A stretch of DNA of 64,000 bases from CAKUIA01 sp044433115 (lineage in GTDB: Bacteria > Verrucomicrobiota > Verrucomicrobiia > Opitutales > Intestinicryptomonadaceae). Under the pieces are notes generated by a model. That model was not told where the DNA came from, made no database searches, and saw only the letters and a program-made list of their open reading frames with translations. This document shows, piece by piece, positions 16,535 to 24,953 of this stretch. A program made the position numbers and the translations under genes. The number at the start of each line of letters is the position of its first letter. Within the stretch, counting starts at the first letter, position 1. The stretch lies in NCBI GenBank assembly GCA_044433115.1, contig JAWXTY010000001.1, positions 62,001 to 126,000 of the forward strand. The letters run 5' to 3'.

Positions 16535-18415
16535 ATGAAAAGGAAAAATAAACTATTTGATTTATCAGAACTAATGAAAACTCCTTTTTCTAAGTTCTTG
16601 TATAAAATATTTTCGAGACCCTTAGAACATTTTTTAGGCATTAATTTCTATAATGATGCTTATGAGTATGTTAAGGAAAATCAAGAGAAAGGTAATTTTT
16701 TCAACACAGCTCTTTTAGCTGTAGGAGCTTCAGTTGAAGTTTCCGAAGAGGACTTAAATAAGATACCAAAAACTGGTCCAGTTATTATCGTTGCAAACCA
16801 CCCACACGGAGCTGTAGATGGTATCGCAATGGGTTCGCTTTTGCTTCGTGCAAGAGAAGATACAAAGCTTATGGCAAACGATATGCTTGCTAAAATGGAG
16901 CTTATACGCCCTTATATAATTAAGGTAAACCCATTTGGAGGCAAGGACGCTGTAAGGGAGAATATTATGGCAATAAAGGATACTTTTTCCTTTTTGAAAG
17001 CTGGAGGTTGCTTAGCTACATTTCCCTCTGGTACTGTTTCGCATTTGCAACTTAAAAAAATGCAAATTACAGACCCTGCTTGGAATGAGAATATTGCAAG
17101 TATTGCTATGAAAACAAAGGCAACTGTTTTGCCTATGTATATAGAGGGGGTAAATTCAACTTTCTTCCAGCTAATGGGGCTAATACACCCAGTTCTTAGG
17201 ACTATGCTTTTGCTTAGAGAACTTAAGAAAACCCCTAAGCGTGGTGCTGTTAAAATAAGGATAGGAACTCCTATTCCTCCAAGAAAAATTGCCTGCTTTG
17301 AAACTGCTAAGGAACTTACTGCTTGGTTTAGGCTCAGTACTTATATACTTAAAGATAGACCTCAAAAGCGTGATGAAAATAGCTCTAAGTTCGGGGCAAG
17401 CACTCTAGTTGGAAACTTGACTAAGAAAATTTTGCCTAAAAAGGATAGTGCTCAAAGTAAGATTATTGATGCAATTCCTCCTGAAGAAATTGAAGCTGAA
17501 ATCAACGCTTTGCCTGAAGAATGTACACTAATTAAAGGCGATAAAATTACAGTTTTATATGCCCACTCTTGGCAGTTGAAACGCACTATGTTTGAAATAG
17601 GCAGGCTACGTGAAATTACCTTTAGGGCAGTTGGCGAAGGCTCTGGCAAAAGCTTTGATATAGATGAATATGACTCTTATTACCTACATTTATTTATGTG
17701 GGATAAGGTAGAAAGAAGAATTGTTGGAGCGTATAGGGTAGGGCGTACAGACAAGATTATTAGCTCTATAGGTATACAAGGCTTATACACTTCTGAGCTA
17801 TTCGACATCAAGAAGGAATTGCTAGATAAAATTAGCCCAGCCTTAGAAATGGGTAGGGCGTTTATTACGATGGAATATCAAAAGAAGCGTTCAACTCTAG
17901 CTTTGCTTTGGAGGGGTATAGGCGAATATGTGGCTCGTAACCCTAAGTATACAACTATCATCGGCCCTGTTAGTATTAATCCAGACTATAACGCTGTATC
18001 TAAAGATTTGATTATACAATTTTTAACAGAACATAAAAGTTCTAAGGAATTGTCAAGATACGTTAAGGCAAAAAAGCCTCATAAAATTAAGCTGAACTCC
18101 ACAGATAAAGACGCTCTTTTAAACTCAACTACAGACGTTGAATTTATCTCAGCACTAATTTCAGAAATCGAAGTCGACAATAAAGGTATCCCAACTTTGC
18201 TTAAGTATTACTTGAAACTAAACGGTGAGCTTTTGTGTTTTAATCGAGACCCAAGCTTTGGAAATTGCATAGATGGGCTAATTATGATAAACCTGCTAAA
18301 CACAGAACAAGCTCTACTTAAAGCATATATGGGCGATATGCAATCAAAGTCCTACTTAGAATACCACAAAGAAAGACTCGAAAAAGCCAATCAAGAGAAG
18401 CCCAAAGAAGCCTAA
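16535..18415 (+). CDS. Two-domain aminolipid acyltransferase, OlsF-like (PlsC + OlsB-type GNAT)
   Basis: 626 residues. Residues about 60-290 are a lysophospholipid acyltransferase domain (PlsC/OlsA type) with NHPHGAVDG at 88-96 (catalytic His89 and Asp94) and the FPSGTVS motif. Residues about 330-600 match the OlsB-type GNAT N-acyltransferase (GRLREITFRAVGEG, EMGRAFITMEYQ, GPVSINPDYN). This order is that of the bifunctional ornithine-lipid synthase OlsF, in which the C-terminal half N-acylates the amino acid and the N-terminal half adds the second acyl chain. The head group could be ornithine, glycine or another amino acid. Membrane-associated. About 30 bp after cimA. Confidence 0.85.
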   Translation: MKRKNKLFDLSELMKTPFSKFLYKIFSRPLEHFLGINFYNDAYEYVKENQEKGNFFNTALLAVGASVEVSEEDLNKIPKTGPVIIVANHPHGAVDGIAMGSLLLRAREDTKLMANDMLAKMELIRPYIIKVNPFGGKDAVRENIMAIKDTFSFLKAGGCLATFPSGTVSHLQLKKMQITDPAWNENIASIAMKTKATVLPMYIEGVNSTFFQLMGLIHPVLRTMLLLRELKKTPKRGAVKIRIGTPIPPRKIACFETAKELTAWFRLSTYILKDRPQKRDENSSKFGASTLVGNLTKKILPKKDSAQSKIIDAIPPEEIEAEINALPEECTLIKGDKITVLYAHSWQLKRTMFEIGRLREITFRAVGEGSGKSFDIDEYDSYYLHLFMWDKVERRIVGAYRVGRTDKIISSIGIQGLYTSELFDIKKELLDKISPALEMGRAFITMEYQKKRSTLALLWRGIGEYVARNPKYTTIIGPVSINPDYNAVSKDLIIQFLTEHKSSKELSRYVKAKKPHKIKLNSTDKDALLNSTTDVEFISALISEIEVDNKGIPTLLKYYLKLNGELLCFNRDPSFGNCIDGLIMINLLNTEQALLKAYMGDMQSKSYLEYHKERLEKANQEKPKEA

Positions 18416-18444
18416 AGAGTTCCCTTGATTTTGCTTGTTTAGCC

Positions 18445-18798
18445 TTATTCTTTGCCTGCAGCTTTTAGGCAAGCGTCGAAGAAAAGCACTGAAGCTCCTG
18501 CGATGAGGAATGCTATGACAAAAGAGGCAATAAAGGGCATTTCGCAAAAATTTAATAGAATGCACGCTAGCAATGCAAAAGCACCACCTGCACCTACGCC
18601 ACCACTTCTATAGCCCATTGAGCTTAATGTATCCCCTAAAGATGCCATTGCTCCCTTGTCTTGAGTTCCTGAATTTCCTATAACTTCTATATTCCCTTGA
18701 GAAGCCCCAGAAGTCGCATTTCCACCAAGTTTAGTCCCACAATCAGGGCAAAACTTAGCGTTATCATCTATTTTAGTACCACATTCTTTACAAAACAT
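18445..18798 (-). CDS. Zinc-ribbon membrane protein
   Basis: 117 residues. The N-terminus is a double-CxxC zinc ribbon (Cys3, Cys6, Cys18, Cys21 in CKECG and CPDCG), then a glycine/serine-rich linker and a C-terminal hydrophobic stretch from about 75 to 108 that can form one or two membrane helices. Such small zinc_ribbon_2 proteins are common and of unknown role. Isolated gene, convergent with the acyltransferase upstream. Confidence 0.75.
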   Translation of the reverse strand: MFCKECGTKIDDNAKFCPDCGTKLGGNATSGASQGNIEVIGNSGTQDKGAMASLGDTLSSMGYRSGGVGAGGAFALLACILLNFCEMPFIASFVIAFLIAGASVLFFDACLKAAGKE

Positions 18799-18852
18799 AT
18801 CTTTCCTTTCTTTTGATTTCTTTAGTTGGGTTTAAATTTATCTATAGGGTAT

Positions 18853-18890
18853 TTCGCTATTTTTAAGATTATTTTTAGCGTAATTTTTTT
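18853..18890. repeat. Decayed fragment of the MITE-like repeat
   Basis: The stretch reading GCTATTTTTAAGATTATTTT and then TAGCGTAATTTTTTTG matches the left interior of the full element (50226-50262). Neither terminal repeat remains. It lies in the spacer between the zinc-ribbon gene and the transporter gene. Confidence 0.5.
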
Positions 18891-18995
18891 GTAAAAATGT
18901 AAAACTATGCTTGCAAAATATTGAAAATAGGCTTTTATTAAATATATTAAAGTAGCTATGTACTTAGAGCTTCTTGAATTTTTATATATTAGATT

Positions 18996-20657
18996 ATGAG
19001 CTGGATTAATTCATTGTTTTTTGGAACTGGAGTCGCACATTGCATTTTTACATTTGCATTGGTTATAACTGTAGGGGTTCTCTTAGGAAAATTCCACATT
19101 AAGGGCGTTAGTTTTGGTATAACTTGGGTGCTTTTTGCAGGTATAGTTGCAAGCCACAATGGTATGATTATTGACCACGAAGTCCTACACTTTGCTAAGG
19201 AATTTGGTCTAGTGCTTTTCGTCTATTCAGTTGGTCTACAAGTAGGGCCGAGCTTCTTTTCCTCTTTTAAAGAAGGTGGTATTAAGCTGAATATGCTCGC
19301 TATATTGCTCGTAGCCTTAGGCTTAACTGTTACTTGTGCTATATATTTCCTAACAGACCTTGATATGAGTACGATGGTTGGTATTATGTCTGGTGCAGTT
19401 ACAAATACCCCTGGTCTTGGGGCAGCTCAGCAAACTTTTGTAGACGCAACTCACACTGAAGCTCCAAGCATTGCCCTTGGCTATGCAGTTGCGTACCCTA
19501 TGGGTGTCATAGGCATAATCACGTCTATGATGATTATTAAATACGTATTTGGTATCAACATCAAAAAACAAAACGAACTTGCTTTAGCCCAAAGAGATAA
19601 CGCTAGTGGAGGTGCAACAAGGCACACTATTCGAGTTACTAACCCTCAAATCATTGGCAAGACTATCAAAGACGTTAAGCATATTTGCCAAAGGCATATG
19701 GTTATATCTCGTATTAATCACGAAAATGGCGAGTTTTCTGTGCCAACTGACGACACTAAATTCATCGCAGGCGATAAGCTTTTAATTATCTCAGACCCAT
19801 CTGACTTGGATTTTATAACTATGCTCATTGGCGAAGAAGTCGAAGCAATCGCTTGGCATAGCCTCAACAAGGAGCTAATCACTTCTCGAATTATGGTTAC
19901 AAAGCCTGAAGCAAATGGCAAAACTCTTGCTAAATTAGGCTTAGGCGGCTCTAGCTCTTTTAACGTTACTAGAGTTTCACGTGCTGGTATAGACCTTGTT
20001 GCCCACGACGATTTTGTACTCCAACTCGGCGACAGAATTATCACTGTAGGCACTAAAAAATCTATGTCAGAAGTAGAAACAATCGTTGGTAATTCTATGA
20101 AAAACCTTCGCCACCCTAACATATTCCCTATATTCTTAGGTATGGCTTTGGGTATCTTAGTTGGCTCTATTCCTTTCGCTATCCCTTCTATACCTCAACC
20201 AGTTAAGCTCGGCTTAGCAGGAGGTCCTCTAATTGTATCTATTCTTTTAAGTAGGTTTGGCGTTAATCTAAAGCTTGCTACTTTCACCACAATCAGTGCA
20301 AATTTGATGATACGTGAAATTGGTATCGCAATCTTCCTTGCTGCAGTCGGCTTAGGTGCTGGTAGCGAATTTATATCAACCCTACAAGGCGGCGGCTACG
20401 TTTGGGTAGGCTATGGCATCGCTATAACTATGATACCTGCTCTAATCGTTTCTGTAGTTGCTATGAAGATTTTCAAATTCGACTACTTCACCACAATAGG
20501 CTTAATCGCAGGCTCTACCACAAACCCTCCTGCCTTAGCGTACTCTAACGGAATATCATCAACAGACTTACCTGCAGTATCATACTCAACTGTATACCCT
20601 CTAACTATGTTCCTACGTGTCCTATCTGCCCAAATGCTCATTCTATTCTTTTTATAA
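18996..20657 (+). CDS. AspT/YidE-family transporter with two RCK_C domains
   Basis: 553 residues. Two blocks of membrane helices (about 10-190 and 375-553), each with the AspT/YidE duplication signature (GAVTNTPGLGAAQQ in the first, GSTTNPPALAYSN in the second). They flank two cytoplasmic RCK_C (TrkA_C-type) domains around 200-365. The family includes the aspartate:alanine exchanger AspT and many uncharacterised YidE/YbjL proteins; substrate unknown here. The ATG lies 5 nt after a TATATT box and has no Shine-Dalgarno sequence. A CAAAGGGG/CCCCTTTG hairpin follows 18 bp after the stop. Confidence 0.88.
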   Translation: MSWINSLFFGTGVAHCIFTFALVITVGVLLGKFHIKGVSFGITWVLFAGIVASHNGMIIDHEVLHFAKEFGLVLFVYSVGLQVGPSFFSSFKEGGIKLNMLAILLVALGLTVTCAIYFLTDLDMSTMVGIMSGAVTNTPGLGAAQQTFVDATHTEAPSIALGYAVAYPMGVIGIITSMMIIKYVFGINIKKQNELALAQRDNASGGATRHTIRVTNPQIIGKTIKDVKHICQRHMVISRINHENGEFSVPTDDTKFIAGDKLLIISDPSDLDFITMLIGEEVEAIAWHSLNKELITSRIMVTKPEANGKTLAKLGLGGSSSFNVTRVSRAGIDLVAHDDFVLQLGDRIITVGTKKSMSEVETIVGNSMKNLRHPNIFPIFLGMALGILVGSIPFAIPSIPQPVKLGLAGGPLIVSILLSRFGVNLKLATFTTISANLMIREIGIAIFLAAVGLGAGSEFISTLQGGGYVWVGYGIAITMIPALIVSVVAMKIFKFDYFTTIGLIAGSTTNPPALAYSNGISSTDLPAVSYSTVYPLTMFLRVLSAQMLILFFL

Positions 20658-20675
20658 GATAGATAAAGATTTAGG

Positions 20676-20905
20676 CAAAGGGGTTTTACCCCTTTGAGCC
20701 ATAGTTTTTCTTGGCGTTTGTTTATTTAGTGCATTTGCCTTAGGGTCTTGGTTGCTTGCCCAGCTTCCCTTTTGTTAAATTAAATTAATTTTAAGAAAAT
20801 TAAAGATAATTTAACAAAAATCCCTCCACATCGAAAGAGAAGTATCTCTTTCGAATTGATTGCATTTTTATTTAAGATTTTAGGTTTTGCACTTGAGGGT
20901 GCAAA
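20676..20905 (+). repeat. Structured 3'-flanking repeat element, copy A
   Basis: Starts with hairpin CAAAGGGG-TTTTA-CCCCTTTG (20676-20696). A block of about 80 nt, nearly identical to 44013-44090, follows. Then come a 13-bp AT stem (20770-20782 with 20807-20819), a 10-bp hairpin with AGTA loop (20831-20854) and a 7-bp hairpin TTTGCAC-TTGAGG-GTGCAAA (20886-20905). The stems are kept in copy B by paired base changes, so it is probably an RNA structure. No frame is conserved between the copies. Confidence 0.75.
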
Positions 20906-20949
20906 GGAGGTTAGAGGCTTTGGGGTCGAGTGTTTTGTAATTGTGAATT

Positions 20950-21555
20950 TTATTTGTAGTTTTTGTGATAGAAATCTTCCCAGTTTTGGATTAGGGATTG
21001 TTTTTCTTCTTTGAAGTTGGGTTTGTCTCTGTTTTTGAGATAGAAATCACGAGTGTAGCCTGAGGGGTTTTTGCCTAATATTTTTTCAAGGCAAGCAATG
21101 TCAAATTCTTCTTGTTGTCCATTTATATAATTCACATCAGATTTGAGGCTTTTAAAGAAAAGTTCGGCGTAGCTATAAGGAATTACACCATCTGCTTGCT
21201 CTAGGATATATCTATATAAGCCAGCGAGCTTCTCGTTGTATTCGTCCCTATATCTAAATAATGGCATATCTCTATAATCAATGAACCTTTCAAGGCAGGA
21301 TAAAATTACAAAGATTTCCTCCTCCTTATCCTTAATGTCAAAAAAGCCGCAAAGGTCTTTGTGATTTTCAGTTGGGCTAGTTATATATTCTTCGATTTTT
21401 GGGTTTTCTTTGAGGAATTTTGCAATACTCGGCTCTATTTCGCTATCTGTGCTTATATAAGCGTGCATTATCTCTTCGAAGCTGGAGTTTTCCTTTTTAA
21501 CTTTTATTAAGGTTAGCTTCTTTGTAAGCTTGCATTCAATAGATAAGTGAAACAA
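20950..21555 (-). CDS. Hypothetical protein
   Basis: 201 residues; I do not recognise the family. Acidic and charged, no signal peptide or membrane segment, rich in Glu, Lys, Tyr and Phe, predicted mostly helical. A central FRYRDEYNEKLAGLYRYILEQADG region and a C-terminal aromatic/basic tail (QNWEDFYHKNYK) are the most distinctive parts. Isolated; convergent with the AspT-like gene and separated from it by the structured repeat. Confidence 0.6.
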   Translation of the reverse strand: MFHLSIECKLTKKLTLIKVKKENSSFEEIMHAYISTDSEIEPSIAKFLKENPKIEEYITSPTENHKDLCGFFDIKDKEEEIFVILSCLERFIDYRDMPLFRYRDEYNEKLAGLYRYILEQADGVIPYSYAELFFKSLKSDVNYINGQQEEFDIACLEKILGKNPSGYTRDFYLKNRDKPNFKEEKQSLIQNWEDFYHKNYK

Positions 21556-21828
21556 ATTTAAGTGTTTTTAGCTTTAAAGGTCAAGCCTTTTGTAGTTTTT
21601 ATTTGAGCATTAGGCTTAGGGCTATGTAATTATAAAAAGACTTGAGGGTGAAATTCTTCTAACATAGAGTTTAAATAATTCTACTTATTTTGCTGTCTTT
21701 TATCTGCTTGTAATAAAATTTTATGCTTGATTATTTGCTCAATTTAATCCCTAATTCTATCATTGCATAAAAGCTTTTTGTGCATAAAGAGGTAAAATGC
21801 TTCTTTTGTGTAAACCTAATTTGAATAT

Positions 21829-22776
21829 ATGATTGTTTTATTATCTGCTGTTGGTGTAGCCCTTGTAATATCTTTTTCTTGCTCGATATTAGAGGCGGCG
21901 TTGTTGAGTATAAGTTCGGGCAAAATAGCTCTAATTTCAAAGAAAAAACCAAAGATAGGCAAGGTCTGCGAAGAGCTTAAAGGCGATATAGAAAAGCCTA
22001 TTGCTGTAATTCTAATCCTCAATACAACTGCTCATACCTTTGGGGCTGCTATTGCTGGAGCTCAATTTGATAAGAGTTTTGGCAGTGAGCATATTTGGCT
22101 CTTTTCCTTAGTCTTTACTGTGTTTATGGTGCAATTTACTGAAATTTTGCCTAAAACTCTTGGCGTACGCTTCAATTCGCCAGTAATAGCAATGTCAGCT
22201 AGATTTCTAAAAGTTGCAGTCAAAATGATATATCCCATAATTTGGCTAATACATTTGCTTAATAGACCCTTTGAGTCTAAGGCAAAAAAGTCTGAAAGTT
22301 CTAGCTCGGAAACTTTAGAAGAAATGAATGCTCTTGCGACAAAGGCTCGTAAGTCTAAATATATTTCAGCTAAGCAAGAATATGCTATGCACGAAATCCC
22401 TGAGCTTCAAGACGACTTAATTTCAGACATAATGTTGCCTATAAAAGATGCAATATGCTTAGATGCTCAAATGTCTAAGTCTCAAGTAATTGAGGAAATA
22501 AAAAAGGGTGTACATTCTCGTTACCCAGTTCGTAAAAAACGTGGCTCAAATGAATTTATTGGCTTTCTAAATGCAAGAGATTTACTTTTTTGCGAAGATG
22601 ATAACTGGCAAAGCTGTATAAAGGAAATATCTATAATCAAAGCTAGCGAAAAGCAATTATTGATAGCTGAAAATATAAAATATTACGACTCAAAGCTCTT
22701 ATTGCTTAGCAATCAAAGTGATGAAATAATAGGCATATTGAGCGTCAGTAATCTCTTCAACAAATTGTTTCCTTGA
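21829..22776 (+). CDS. DUF21 (CNNM)-CBS membrane protein, CorC/HlyC-like
   Basis: 315 residues. The N-terminal CNNM/DUF21 domain (about 1-150) has the SCSILEAALLSIS opening and FTEILPKTLGVR motif with three to four helices. A CBS pair follows (about 190-315), with MLPIKDAICLDAQM and HSRYPVRKKRGSNEFIGFLNARDLL. Shorter than typical CorC-like proteins, as the C-terminal CorC_HlyC domain is absent. The family is linked to magnesium or cobalt homeostasis. Single-gene unit; no Shine-Dalgarno sequence before the ATG. Confidence 0.85.
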   Translation: MIVLLSAVGVALVISFSCSILEAALLSISSGKIALISKKKPKIGKVCEELKGDIEKPIAVILILNTTAHTFGAAIAGAQFDKSFGSEHIWLFSLVFTVFMVQFTEILPKTLGVRFNSPVIAMSARFLKVAVKMIYPIIWLIHLLNRPFESKAKKSESSSSETLEEMNALATKARKSKYISAKQEYAMHEIPELQDDLISDIMLPIKDAICLDAQMSKSQVIEEIKKGVHSRYPVRKKRGSNEFIGFLNARDLLFCEDDNWQSCIKEISIIKASEKQLLIAENIKYYDSKLLLLSNQSDEIIGILSVSNLFNKLFP

Positions 22777-23780
22777 ATTTAGCCTTGGGCACGCTCTGCA
22801 TATAATAACAAAAAAATAGAGCAAAATGGCGAAAATCCTAAGGAATAATCTATAAAACAAGGGGTAGGGCAGGAGTTTCTCGCTTCAAGCCTGCCACAAA
22901 ATGTTATATATTCATCTTGAAATATTAGATTTCTACCCAAAAAGCTTTCAAAAGTCGTTTAAAAATTCTCTCAAAATACCCCTTGAAATCGCCTTAATTC
23001 AGAAAAACCTACCCTAACCCCTCCCTCTAGCGCAATAAAAGCTTCTAAGGCAATTTTGAATAAAATTTCAAAAATTGCGACAGATATTAAATTTATAATA
23101 TCCTAATAAATAAGAATATAAAATCTTGATTGCTTAAAAGATAAAAAATACAAATACGCAAAAATAGACTTCATTAATAAAAGTAAAAAACGACAACATT
23201 TAATATCTTAACAAGTTTAGAATTAATTAGTTAAAATTTTATTTCAAAAAAAGTCTCATAAATTGCGACAAATACAATCATTGCAATATACTTACAATCA
23301 AGATATTGAAACATCGCATTCAAAAAGAAAACTTGAGAGGTGAGCAGTTAAACCCATAAAAAACTTGTTTGCATTAAAACAAGAAGTTAAATCCAAAATA
23401 ACGACATCATATTAAATCAAAACAAACTAAACATCAATCTCTTGGGCTAATTTTAGGGGCAAAGCCCTACTCCTCTTTATTGTCGCACAATAGATATTAT
23501 GTCTAGTCGCCTATAGGGAAAGAGGTCTAAATGTTGTTGTAGTTCTATATTAATTATATATTAAGGCTATTTAGGGCTATTTGGGGCTATTTGGGATTTA
23601 TTTTAAGCTTGCTTGCTTTTTGCCTTAATGGCTTGCAAATATTCAAGTTATTTATTAGATTTAGGCTTTAAATAATTATCTTATAGCTACTCTCTAGTCA
23701 GCTTGTAGCTTCTACTATTCTACGTTTGTATGTCTATGTTGTACTTCGATTTAATTGGAGTAATACCCTATTTCAGCTTT
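22777..23780. other. Gene-free stretch with short repeats
   Basis: About 1 kb with no credible open frame on either strand. Contents: a GGCAGG...CCTGCC hairpin near 22876-22905; two copies of AATTGCGACA (near 23074 and 23261), each preceded by ATTTCAAA; a small palindrome ATTGTCGCACAAT near 23480; and a triple 10-bp tandem repeat at 23565-23594. It looks like decayed sequence beside the Sel1 fragment, though a small RNA cannot be excluded. Confidence 0.5.
23565..23594. repeat. Tandem repeat, 10-bp unit x3
   Basis: Three consecutive copies of GGCTATTTRG (GGCTATTTAG, then GGCTATTTGG twice) inside the gene-free stretch. Confidence 0.8.
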
Positions 23781-23838
23781 AGGGGGCTTGTAAAAATTGG
23801 CAATTAGCTATTTTTGAGATTATTTTCAGAAGTCCCCT
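23781..23838. repeat. MITE-like repeat fragment
   Basis: Contains TAAAAATTGGCAATTAGCTA followed by TTTTTGAGATTATTTT, matching the left end of the full element. It is bounded by imperfect complementary ends GGGGGCTT and AAGTCCCC. It abuts the Sel1 fragment that starts at about 23839. Confidence 0.6.
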
Positions 23839-23961
23839 TTATGCTATCTCGATGGGCTTGGTGTAGATAAAGACTTAGTAAAGGCTAAAGAGTACTTGAC
23901 TTTAGCAAGCTCAGATGGTTTTGATTTAGCAGAAAAAGCCTTAGCAGAAAATAACTTATAG
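23839..23961 (+). pseudogene. 3' fragment of a Sel1-repeat gene
   Basis: Frame starting with the codon at 23839 reads LCYLDGLGVDKDLVKAKEYL, then TLASSDGFDLAEKALAENNL and a TAG stop at 23959-23961. This is one Sel1 repeat plus a terminus, very like the repeats of the proteins at 1112-3031 and 28145-29077. No start codon or upstream repeats remain; the sequence changes directly into the MITE-like fragment at 23781-23838. It looks like a gene truncated by a repeat insertion or rearrangement. Confidence 0.75.
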
Positions 23962-23990
23962 CTAAATATCAAGGCTTTAAGTGGCTTTGC

Positions 23991-24470
23991 TTAGCTCAAT
24001 TTTAGCTCGAGGGCTTCGAGGAACTTGGTTTTTTGTTTTGGGGATATGTAGATGTAGTTTGTGGCTTTCATTCCGTAATCGGCGTGGACAACTGCGTAAG
24101 TTGATTGATATTTAGCATTTTTTAGCTCTATACGAATGACATCTCTTGAGAGTATTGTGTGGGATTTCTGCGTCCACGAGAATTTATCTTGGGATATTGA
24201 GCTTATGTCAGTGTAGGCGATTTTATACCTTATGAATAAGCCACATTTTATCTCTAAAAAATCTTTATTTAACACGTATCTAATGGGAATTAAAAAGATA
24301 ATAAGCCCAATGATATAAATGACGTTAATGCTCTCCAGTATGATTATCTCATTCAAGCTAAGTGCATTATCTAAAGCCATTAAAACCATCAAAGTCTCTA
24401 TAGTCAAGATAGGCACTAGGAGTATTAGGGCAATAATTTTGTCAATCTTTGAATAAAAAGTCTCTTTCAT
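23991..24470 (-). CDS. PH-like (bPH) membrane protein
   Basis: 159 residues. Two adjacent N-terminal membrane helices (about 9-33 and 42-65) are followed by a bacterial PH-like domain. The RYVLNKDFLEIKCGLFIRYKIAYTDI core resembles the bPH_4 (former DUF1200) pattern, in which a strand of the type YxlxdxyLxIkxG is followed by the I/L-P..dI.sI segment. Function in the family is unknown. Last gene of the run sulfatase fusion, ogt, bPH, starting 11 bp after ogt. Confidence 0.65.
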   Translation of the reverse strand: MKETFYSKIDKIIALILLVPILTIETLMVLMALDNALSLNEIIILESINVIYIIGLIIFLIPIRYVLNKDFLEIKCGLFIRYKIAYTDISSISQDKFSWTQKSHTILSRDVIRIELKNAKYQSTYAVVHADYGMKATNYIYISPKQKTKFLEALELKLS

Positions 24471-24481
24471 AGGTGGGTAAC

Positions 24482-24949
24482 TTAGACGGTTTTATGCAAA
24501 TTTTCAAGCTTTAAAAGGCTTTCTTTCATCACCAAGCCTCCTGTGTATCCTGTTAAATTGCCTGAAGAAGCAATTACTCTATGGCAAGGAATTATCAGCA
24601 AAAGGGGGTTTTTATTACAAGCTAAGCCCACTGCCCTACTCGCCTTAGCATTGCCAATTTGAATTGCAATTTGCTTATAAGAACACGTCCTCCCATAAGG
24701 AATTTCACTAAGTGCCTGCCAAACTCTTTGCTGAAATTCAGTACCATTTGCCTTGTGTGGAATATCAAAAACCAGCCTCTTACCCTCAAAATATTCATCG
24801 AGTTGGCTCTTGAATTTTAGGATTAAAGGCGAGTCATTCGCCTCCACAAAGTCATTATCACAAGCAAGCCTTAAGGATACAATTTCTTGGCAATTATCCT
24901 CAATACAAAGCACGCCCCAAGGCGACTTATAATAACTCAGCTTGGTCAT
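24482..24949 (-). CDS. ogt: Methylated-DNA-[protein]-cysteine S-methyltransferase
   Basis: 155 residues, the Ogt/MGMT suicide repair protein that removes O6-alkyl groups from guanine. The acceptor Cys122 lies in the invariant IPCHRVI motif. The preceding winged helix has GTEFQQRVWQAL and the arginine-finger helix AKASRAVGLACNKNP; the C-terminal GYTGG is present. It starts 4 bp after the DUF1566-sulfatase gene, an arrangement with no evident functional link. Confidence 0.95.
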   Translation of the reverse strand: MTKLSYYKSPWGVLCIEDNCQEIVSLRLACDNDFVEANDSPLILKFKSQLDEYFEGKRLVFDIPHKANGTEFQQRVWQALSEIPYGRTCSYKQIAIQIGNAKASRAVGLACNKNPLLLIIPCHRVIASSGNLTGYTGGLVMKESLLKLENLHKTV

Positions 24950-24953
24950 AAGT

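Noticed and set aside
20697..20770. Possible coding sequence in the block shared by structured copies A and B
   Set aside because: The reverse frame reads well in copy A, but copy B differs by a 2-nt length change and gains a stop, so reading frame is not conserved.
22777..23780. tRNA, tmRNA, RNase P RNA or SRP RNA in the gene-free stretch
   Set aside because: No GTTC-type T-arm, anticodon-arm or conserved core of these RNAs could be recognised by eye.
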